A DNA stretch of 7,856 nucleotides from Cloacimonetes bacterium UBA5456. Lineage in GTDB: Bacteria; Cloacimonadota; Cloacimonadia; Cloacimonadales; Cloacimonadaceae. The position numbers and the translations under genes were made by a program. Below the pieces are notes generated by a model, which saw nothing but the letters and a program-made list of their open reading frames with translations, searched no databases and was not told the origin of the DNA. This document shows positions 1 through 5,747 of this stretch, one piece after another. The first letter of the stretch is position 1. The number at the start of each line of letters is the position of its first letter. Location of the stretch: the NCBI GenBank assembly GCA_002427325.1, contig DIQS01000062.1, positions 16,154 through 24,009 of the forward strand, written 5' to 3'.

Positions 1-13
1 GAACCATATAAGG

Positions 14-35
14 AAGGCATGGGGAAGTCATGGGG
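14..35. repeat. Two tandem copies of an 11-bp G-rich unit
   Basis: Two adjacent 11-bp units, AAGGCATGGGG (14-24) and AAGTCATGGGG (25-35), differ at one base. Neither the bases before 14 nor those after 36 continue the period cleanly, so only two copies are visible. They lie 14 bp from the window edge. They could be the end of a longer array or a chance G-rich patch; two copies do not decide it. The frame through them is open from base 1 to a stop at 103-105 but does not look like a gene. Confidence 0.4.
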
Positions 36-159
36 GAGAATTGGTTATATCACTCAATATCAAAGGTTTATCTTATTTTATTGTAGATTACTTCTAAAAC
101 AATGAACATTTCACTCTTTCTCTTATTTCACTTTGTTTATAGTTTCGTTAAAATTTATT

Positions 160-188
160 TTGCAAAACTATCAAAGCGGGTTATAGTT
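160..188 (+). promoter_or_regulatory. Candidate sigma70-type promoter for the sulfur-relay gene
   Basis: A -35-like TTGCAA (160-165) is separated by 17 bp from a -10-like TATAGT (183-188), in a strongly AT-rich stretch just before the gene at 231. A perfect TATAAT also occurs at 189-194, but no good -35 lies at the right distance from it. Either box could be the real -10. The spacing and base composition support a promoter; the exact start site is inference. If the host is Bacteroidota-like, its housekeeping sigma factor may use other consensus sequences. Confidence 0.45.
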
Positions 189-211
189 TATAATAAATTA
201 ACTCTAAACCC
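178..211. promoter_or_regulatory. Imperfect dyad around the TATAAT box (candidate operator)
   Basis: The left arm GGGTTATAGTT (178-188) and the right arm AACTCTAAACCC (200-211) are inverted repeats of each other with small gaps: GGGTT/AACCC and TAG/CTA pair around one bulged A, and the inner TT/AA also match. The arms flank the 11-bp AT-only core TATAATAAATT (189-199). A dyad over the -10/start region suits a repressor operator; a hairpin in the 5' leader is the alternative. No regulator gene is visible in the window. Confidence 0.35.
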
Positions 212-218
212 ATACCAT

Positions 219-223
219 GGAGG
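219..223 (+). promoter_or_regulatory. Shine-Dalgarno site fixing the start at 231
   Basis: GGAGG sits 7 bases before the ATG at 231. It decides between that start and an in-frame ATG at 102. The extra 43 codons after the upstream ATG are AT-rich, low in complexity, not part of the conserved flavoprotein fold, and overlap the candidate promoter and dyad. The FAD-binding strand of the family begins right after the methionine at 231. Confidence 0.85.
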
Positions 224-230
224 TAACCCA

Positions 231-2696
231 ATGGCCAAATATCTCATTGTCGGCGGAGTAGCCGGCGGAGCAACGACAGCAGCGAGACTTAGACGCCTCG
301 ACGAACATGCAGAAATCATTATTTTTGAACGTGGAAGCTACATTTCTTATGCAAACTGTGGCTTGCCATATTATATCGGCGGAATCATCGAAGAGCGCGA
401 ACAGCTTTTCGTTCAGACTCCCGAGACTTTTAAGCAAAATCTAAACGTCGATGTGCGCATCGAACAAGAAGTAATCTCTATCAATAGAGAGGAAAAAACT
501 GTCTTGGTTCGCCGCAAGGACGGCAGCGAATATAGCGAAAACTATGACAAGCTCGTTCTTTCGCCCGGTGCAGAGCCGCTCAGACCTCCCATCCCCGGTA
601 TCAATGATGAGGCAATTTTCACCTTGAGAAACGTTCCCGATACCGATAAAATCAAGGAATATACCGAGACGCATACGGTTCGCCACGTTGTGATCGTCGG
701 CGCCGGTTTCATCGGACTCGAGATGGCAGAAAACTTCCACCATCTCGGCATCAAAGTGACAATCGTGGAGATGGCAGAACAGGTCATGACTCCGCTGGAT
801 TATGAGATGGCAGCTTTGGTTCACCGTCATCTCAAGACCAAAAACGTGGAGTTCTATCTCAAAGACGCAGTGGGTTCCTTCGTTCGTGAACAGAGCGGAC
901 TGCAAGTAAAGCTCAAAAGCGGCAGGGCAATCCCCACGGACATGGTGGTTCTTTCCATCGGCGTCCGTCCGGATAGCAAGCTCGCTGAAGCAGCCGGTTT
1001 GGAACTGGGCTTGAACAAGGGAATTCGCGTCAACGAACACCTGCAGACCAGCGATCCGGATATCTTTGCCTTGGGCGATGCCATCGTTTTCCCAAATCCC
1101 ATCACCGGTCAGGAAAGCCACAGCTATCTTGCCGGCCCTGCAAACAAGCAAGGACGCATGGTGGCTTGCAACATCGTGAAGCCCGGAATTCGCTCATATA
1201 AGGGTAGCATCAACACCGCTATTGCAAAGGTTTTTGACATCACAGTGGCTTCCACGGGAGTATCCGAAAAGACCCTGAAAGCTCTTGATAAGAAATACGT
1301 TGCATCGATTATTCATGCGGGTAACCATGCCGGATATTATCCCGGCGCAGAAGTGATGACCATCAAGATCGTTTTTGATCCTGATACGGGCAAACTCTTC
1401 GGAGCTCAAATCGTTGGTTTTGAAGGGGTTGACAAGCGTATCGATATGCTTGCTCACATCCTCAAACACGGCGAGACCATCTATGAAATGCAGGAAATCG
1501 AACACGCTTATGCACCGCCTTTCTCCAGTGCAAAAGACCCCGTCAATATCGCTGGAATGGCGGCTGAAAACATCGTCACCGGCAGGATGAAGATCATTCA
1601 CTGGGAAGAACTTAGGGCGATGGATAAGAACGACTATTTCCTCGTTGACGTTCGCACTCCGGATGAGCATGCTTTGGGCGCCATCGACGGCAGCACACAT
1701 ATCCCCTTGCAGGGCTTTAGAGATCAATTACAGCGCATTCCTAAGGACAGGACAATCATCGTGCATTGTGCTTCCGGTTTGCGCTCATATTTTGCCGCAC
1801 GCATCCTGATGCAAAATGGTTATGACGATGTCTATAACCTCAGCGGCGGATATATCACCTATGAAACCGCTACGCAGAAGCAGAGTAACGAAGATATCTT
1901 CTCGCAAGAACATATCGGCATCGACGACCGTGTCTATCAAGGCAAGATCGCTCCGGATGCTTTTGAAGGTTCAAACGTGGTGGAAGTCAATGCAACGGGC
2001 TTGCAATGCCCCGGACCTATCATGCGTCTTAAGAACGAGATGGATAAGCTTAATACCGGCGATGTCATCAAGATTACCGCCAATGACCCGGGCTTCCTCA
2101 AAGACGTTCCTGCTTGGGTGAATATGACCGGTAACACCTTGCTCGGGGTGGAAATGCATGGCAAGAATATCATCGCTGCGATCCGTAAGGGCGGCGGGAA
2201 AGCTCCCGTTGCAACCGGTGCAGGCAGTAAAAATAAGACGCTCATCGTCTTTAGCGATGATCTCGACCGTGCGCTTGCCTCCTTCGTGATCGCAAACGGC
2301 GCCGCTTCAATGGGCAAGAAAGTCACTATGTTCTTCACCTTCTGGGGGCTCAATGTAATCAAGAAACCGGGTGCTGATAAGAGCGGTAAAGATAGCATGG
2401 GCAAGATGTTTGGCATGATGCTTCCCAGCGGAGCTTCCAAGCTCGGGCTGTCCAAGATCAATATGGGCGGCATGGGTGCAACGATGATGCGCAAACGCAT
2501 GAAAGATAAGAATGTTGACTCTCTGGAAACAATGATCATGCAGGCAAAGAAAGCCGGCGTGCAGATGATCGCTTGTCAGATGAGTATGGATATTATGGGT
2601 GTTGAAGCTCATGAGCTTATCGATGGTGTAAACATCGGTGGGGTAGCAGCCTACCTCGAAGAAGCTGAACAGAGTAACCTCAACCTCTTCATATAA
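231..2696 (+). CDS. CoA-disulfide reductase-type flavoprotein fused to rhodanese, TusA and DsrE2 domains
   Basis: The product is an 821-residue cytoplasmic protein likely to reduce polysulfide, persulfide or CoA-disulfide with NAD(P)H and pass sulfane sulfur along internal carriers. Residues 1-450 form the FAD/NAD(P)H disulfide reductase: FAD loop GGVAGG (8-13), the single redox cysteine C43 in YANCGLPYYIGG (40-51), NAD(P)H loop GAGFIG (157-162), second FAD motif around FALGDA (279-284), and the C-terminal HAYAPPFSSAKDP segment with Y427. E180 at the end of the following strand favours NADH, by inference. A rhodanese domain follows (about 453-550) with C513 in CASGLRS, then TusA (about 584-653) with C593 in the CPGP motif, then DsrE2 (about 668-821) with C782 in ACQMSMDIMG. 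All four expected cysteines are present. CoADR-rhodanese fusions are known sulfur reductases; longer fusions with TusA and DsrE also occur. The gene has its own candidate promoter and terminator. Domain assignments are firm; the physiological substrate is not. Confidence 0.93.
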   Translation: MAKYLIVGGVAGGATTAARLRRLDEHAEIIIFERGSYISYANCGLPYYIGGIIEEREQLFVQTPETFKQNLNVDVRIEQEVISINREEKTVLVRRKDGSEYSENYDKLVLSPGAEPLRPPIPGINDEAIFTLRNVPDTDKIKEYTETHTVRHVVIVGAGFIGLEMAENFHHLGIKVTIVEMAEQVMTPLDYEMAALVHRHLKTKNVEFYLKDAVGSFVREQSGLQVKLKSGRAIPTDMVVLSIGVRPDSKLAEAAGLELGLNKGIRVNEHLQTSDPDIFALGDAIVFPNPITGQESHSYLAGPANKQGRMVACNIVKPGIRSYKGSINTAIAKVFDITVASTGVSEKTLKALDKKYVASIIHAGNHAGYYPGAEVMTIKIVFDPDTGKLFGAQIVGFEGVDKRIDMLAHILKHGETIYEMQEIEHAYAPPFSSAKDPVNIAGMAAENIVTGRMKIIHWEELRAMDKNDYFLVDVRTPDEHALGAIDGSTHIPLQGFRDQLQRIPKDRTIIVHCASGLRSYFAARILMQNGYDDVYNLSGGYITYETATQKQSNEDIFSQEHIGIDDRVYQGKIAPDAFEGSNVVEVNATGLQCPGPIMRLKNEMDKLNTGDVIKITANDPGFLKDVPAWVNMTGNTLLGVEMHGKNIIAAIRKGGGKAPVATGAGSKNKTLIVFSDDLDRALASFVIANGAASMGKKVTMFFTFWGLNVIKKPGADKSGKDSMGKMFGMMLPSGASKLGLSKINMGGMGATMMRKRMKDKNVDSLETMIMQAKKAGVQMIACQMSMDIMGVEAHELIDGVNIGGVAAYLEEAEQSNLNLFI

Positions 2697-2719
2697 AATC
2701 CTCAAATAACTAACTAAGA

Positions 2720-2752
2720 AAAAGGCGCAGGTCAATACGATCCGCGCCTTTT
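2720..2752. terminator. Bidirectional rho-independent terminator between convergent genes
   Basis: AAAAGGCGC (2720-2728) pairs perfectly with GCGCCTTTT (2744-2752), a 9-bp stem that can extend inward through GG/CC and TC/GA pairs with small bulges to a short loop. Reading rightward, the stem ends in a T-run after the sulfur-relay gene. Reading leftward, the A-run at 2719-2723 gives the U-run for the peptidase gene, whose stop is at 2770. One hairpin therefore serves both convergent genes. Confidence 0.85.
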
Positions 2753-2769
2753 CTTTGCTTAAATTATGT

Positions 2770-5628
2770 TTATTTAAGTTTGATCACCTTGATGGATGCT
2801 TGATTTCGGCCTTGTTTGGCGTAGATGAAATAGATTCCGGCGGGCAGCTCTTTGCCCTCTTCATCACAGCCGTCCCAGCTATATTCACGGATGCTCGGCT
2901 CGGCATCAATCGTGCAAACTCTCTGCCCCTTGAGGTTATAGATGCGGATTGTGAGCTCTTGTTCCATGTCTCTGCGCTTGAGGGCAAATCTCACGCTTTC
3001 CTTGAAGGGATTGGGATATCCCGTGCTGAAAAGCAGTTGGGCTCGGGCATGCTTGTTGTAAGGTGAATCGATGTTCATAAAAGAGGAGAGGATTTCAGTG
3101 GTCACCTTTGCCGCTTGGTCGTCATAGATGTTATAAAGCGGGAAGCTTAGCAAGACGGTCTTACCTTTTCCATAGCGGTTTGCCACTCCCACAGCCATGT
3201 CCGAGAGCATGCCTTGCATGGTGTTCGGATCGTGGTCTGTTGCATAACTATAGATTAACTCGGCGTTTTCGTCCATGGTGTATGCTTCGACGCGGGGCAT
3301 GTGTCCGCCAAAATTGCCGCTGATCTTGTCGGGATTGGGCTGCAAAAGCGGGAAGTCTGTCCAAGATGACTGTGCTTCCTTAAAAAGGGTGGCGCCGTGG
3401 AAGTCAGCTCCCGTGATGCCAAATACTTTGCGGATTAGCTCGTTTTCGTCATATTCCTTGGGATAGCTCACCTGATTGTGTAGTATCCTGCTGGGGAAAT
3501 AGCCGCTGAAAAGCAGCTTGCCGCCGTTTTTGATGTAAGTCTCAAATACGTTTGAGATGCTGGTAAAAGTCGGTGGATAGTAGCTGGGTCTATGCCACAT
3601 CACAATGCTGTAACGGCATATATCTTCGATCTCTAAGGGGCGATCTAAACTGCTGAGATCAAGGCGATTGCCGTAATAGTCTCCCAAGAGCTCGTAATAA
3701 TATTCTATGAAATCGTCATCATCATCTGCGAGAGGGGAAATGTCGCCCTTGTTGTTCACTCTATCGTCGTGAATGATGAGTAGCCCCTGAGCGAAGTCCA
3801 TGGGCTTGGAGCCTGATTTTTCGCTGGGCACGCTCTGGTTTCCGTCGTTATCCACTGCGGTGACATAGTAGTATGCATAGTCGGAATAGTAGTATGGATA
3901 ATAGTCATCGGTGATGTATTCGCAATCAGTGATCAGTTCGTCGTTTATGTCGTAATAATCGTCGGGGTGATAGCCTTGTCGATATACTTTATATCCGGCG
4001 AGGTCGAGCTCATCATTGGGATCCCAGCTAAGCTTGATGCCTTCAGTGTGCGGCTCGGCTTTGAAGTTTTGCACCTGCCTGGGGATGCTGTGAGGGGTGG
4101 CATAAACATAGAGCGCATAGCTTTCGTTTCCTTCGTTATCCACTGCGGTGACGGCGAATTTATAGCGCTTTCCTTGGGTGAGGTCGCTCACGATAAACTC
4201 TTGCTGATCGGTGGTTTGAGGAGTGTTTAGGAGAATATCCTCGTCTTCAGTGCCGTGATATATCCTGAAGCTATATGCAGGCTCGCCTTCTTTCACTGTC
4301 CATTTGAGATAGATGCTGTCGCCATTGCCCGCATCTCTTGGAGTGAGCGACATCAAGGCGGGAGGGATGTTTGCAAAACTGATGGTTGTTGCAAGTGAAC
4401 CGCGCACAACGCGTGAGCAAAATTCGGGGTCGAGATTGATCACGAGATCGTTATCGCTGTGATATACGGGGCTGAATTCTTTCTCAAAGAAGAAGATAGC
4501 GGGATAGCCGCGAGTCCAATAGGAATGGGAATCACTGCCTGCACTGTTGAGATCGCCGAGCTCGGAGTTTAGCCCGCCATATCGCTGGGTGATCTCCACG
4601 GCGTGGGATGCCATCAGCTCTGAACCGCTGTAGGGGAGCACGCACACGGTGTTTAGCCCGGCGTTGTTTGCCACCATGTCGTGATTGATATAAAGATAGA
4701 TGTCCATGTCTTCGTCCAGGCACTTCTGGGCGTCATACTTCGAGCCAAAAAGACCGAACTCTTCTGCGGCAAAGGCGATGAAACGGATGCTGCGAAGAGG
4801 TTGATAGTTGTTCTCTAACATCACTCTGGCTATCTCAATCGTGGCGGCTACTCCGGAGCCGTTGTCGTCTGCGCCGGGAGCAAAAGTCATCGGGGTTCTA
4901 TATGTGATGCTGTCATAATGCGCGCCGAGAACAATGTATTCATCGGGGTAAAGCGAGCCGGGGATCACGCCGACAACGTTGTATTGGTCTCTTGCGTTGT
5001 AAGTTGTGTTCCATTCAAAGGGCTGGATTTCTACGTTCGAGAGGCCGATGCGCTGGAAAGTATCCTTGATCCAAGTGGCAATTTCATAGCGGTTATCTGC
5101 AAGCGCATAGCGGGTTTGCATGTCCTGCAGGCTTTGGATGTAAGATTCAATGCTATCGGCAGAGACGTGGCTCACGAGATCGACTATTTCCGGCACGAGA
5201 CCTTTTCTATCGGGGAGACTCAGCTCATATCTGCTCTCGATTATGGGCTGGAAGTCTATGAGAATGTAGTCTGCATGAGTCTTGCTGCGTAGGGCTATCT
5301 CGTCTAAGTCTGTGGCAAAGAGGGCGATGCTCCGGCTGCTGAAGATTATCCTGCCGTGGGGTATCAGCGAGGCGAAGCCTTGGGCGGGAGTGTCTTGGAT
5401 GAGATAGAGTCTTTCGCTTGTGCTTAGTGCGGGCAAAGCTTGAGTATTGGGAGGCATTTCAGCTTCGCTCTGGGCGAGGATGAAGTCGTTATTGTGGTAT
5501 AGTATCTCGGCACCGGCTGTCTTCAAAGAGTGAATAGAGCCGGGGTCTTGGCTGATGAATAGCCTCGGTGAGGCAAAGCTTAGGCTAAAAAGCATTAGAC
5601 TGAGAATGAGCAGTATCGTTCTTTTCAT
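2770..5628 (-). CDS. Secreted M28 family metallopeptidase (aminopeptidase-like) with FN3 domains and C-terminal sorting domain
   Basis: A 952-residue exported zinc peptidase, probably an aminopeptidase releasing N-terminal residues outside the cell. A signal peptide (1-19, ending SLSFA) precedes a prodomain-like region to about 170. The M28 catalytic domain spans about 175-415 and resembles Aeromonas leucyl aminopeptidase. The expected ligands are visible: H237 with D239 in GAHYDS, bridging D254 in PGADDNGSG, E289/E290 in FAAEE, D317 in NHDM and H390 in VYHSDND. Two fibronectin type III domains follow (about 425-511 and 515-605), then a Rossmann/GATase-like domain (about 613-850), then a FlgD-like/type IX sorting tail (about 868-952) with YPNPF, IYNLKGQRV, GIYF and terminal KVIKLK. 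The start has GGAG five bases upstream (5637-5634). The tail suggests type IX-dependent secretion or surface attachment; no secretion genes are in view. Tyr- and Asp-rich runs at 553-588 and 635-652 are odd. The gene seems transcribed separately from its upstream neighbour, since a terminator lies between them. Confidence 0.92.
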   Translation of the reverse strand: MKRTILLILSLMLFSLSFASPRLFISQDPGSIHSLKTAGAEILYHNNDFILAQSEAEMPPNTQALPALSTSERLYLIQDTPAQGFASLIPHGRIIFSSRSIALFATDLDEIALRSKTHADYILIDFQPIIESRYELSLPDRKGLVPEIVDLVSHVSADSIESYIQSLQDMQTRYALADNRYEIATWIKDTFQRIGLSNVEIQPFEWNTTYNARDQYNVVGVIPGSLYPDEYIVLGAHYDSITYRTPMTFAPGADDNGSGVAATIEIARVMLENNYQPLRSIRFIAFAAEEFGLFGSKYDAQKCLDEDMDIYLYINHDMVANNAGLNTVCVLPYSGSELMASHAVEITQRYGGLNSELGDLNSAGSDSHSYWTRGYPAIFFFEKEFSPVYHSDNDLVINLDPEFCSRVVRGSLATTISFANIPPALMSLTPRDAGNGDSIYLKWTVKEGEPAYSFRIYHGTEDEDILLNTPQTTDQQEFIVSDLTQGKRYKFAVTAVDNEGNESYALYVYATPHSIPRQVQNFKAEPHTEGIKLSWDPNDELDLAGYKVYRQGYHPDDYYDINDELITDCEYITDDYYPYYYSDYAYYYVTAVDNDGNQSVPSEKSGSKPMDFAQGLLIIHDDRVNNKGDISPLADDDDDFIEYYYELLGDYYGNRLDLSSLDRPLEIEDICRYSIVMWHRPSYYPPTFTSISNVFETYIKNGGKLLFSGYFPSRILHNQVSYPKEYDENELIRKVFGITGADFHGATLFKEAQSSWTDFPLLQPNPDKISGNFGGHMPRVEAYTMDENAELIYSYATDHDPNTMQGMLSDMAVGVANRYGKGKTVLLSFPLYNIYDDQAAKVTTEILSSFMNIDSPYNKHARAQLLFSTGYPNPFKESVRFALKRRDMEQELTIRIYNLKGQRVCTIDAEPSIREYSWDGCDEEGKELPAGIYFIYAKQGRNQASIKVIKLK

Positions 5629-5670
5629 GGGTTCTCCAAAAGAATGAGGTCTATCAAGGGTCGTGGTGCA

Positions 5671-5694
5671 GGCGATGAGCTCGCTCGCTCCGCC
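5671..5694 (-). promoter_or_regulatory. GC-rich hairpin in the leader of the peptidase gene
   Basis: On the minus strand, GGCGGAGC pairs with GCTC-AT-CGCC: eight base pairs with a two-base AT bulge and a six-base GAGCGA loop. It ends 43 bases before the peptidase start. There is no following U-run on either strand, so it is not a terminator. It may be a leader structure or a protein site; function is unknown. I could not identify a convincing promoter between the upstream terminator and this hairpin: the best boxes, TTGCCC and TAGCAT, match poorly. Confidence 0.3.
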
Positions 5695-5721
5695 ATGCTA
5701 ATAACAAGTATTCTTGCGGGC

Positions 5722-5746
5722 AAAAAAGGGGGCAGCAATGCCGCCC
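5722..5746 (-). terminator. Rho-independent terminator of the 5'-nucleotidase gene
   Basis: On the minus strand, GGGCGGC (5746-5740) pairs with GCTGCCC (5736-5730) around a three-base loop, with one G-U wobble. It is followed by CC and then six T residues (5727-5722). The stem begins one base after the TAG stop of the nucleotidase (5750-5748). This separates that gene from the peptidase downstream. Confidence 0.85.
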
Positions 5747-5747
5747 T

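Noticed and set aside
1..105. Frame open from the left edge to a stop at 103-105, as the end of an upstream gene
   Set aside because: Only 34 codons through a G-rich repeat and AT-rich sequence, with no recognisable protein character; an open frame this short is expected by chance.
102..230. A 43-codon N-terminal extension of the sulfur-relay protein beginning at an ATG at 102
   Set aside because: It is AT-rich, overlaps the candidate promoter and dyad, has no evident ribosome site, and precedes the conserved FAD-binding start; the ATG at 231 has a strong GGAGG at proper spacing.
217..234. ATG at 217 overlapping the ribosome site, as an upstream small reading frame
   Set aside because: It is out of frame with the gene, has no ribosome site of its own, and would use the bases needed for GGAGG.
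441..1151. Long antisense frame (236 codons) opposite the reductase domain
   Set aside because: It lies wholly opposite a firmly identified gene, has no family resemblance or ribosome site, and is typical of codon-usage shadow frames.
1937..2539. Antisense frame (200 codons) opposite the TusA/DsrE2 part
   Set aside because: It is a shadow frame: its hydrophobic-looking sequence arises from the complement of Met/Gly/Lys codons in the real gene.
5671..5694. The GC-rich hairpin as a second terminator or a riboswitch
   Set aside because: No U-run follows on either strand, and a single short hairpin is far too little for a known riboswitch class.
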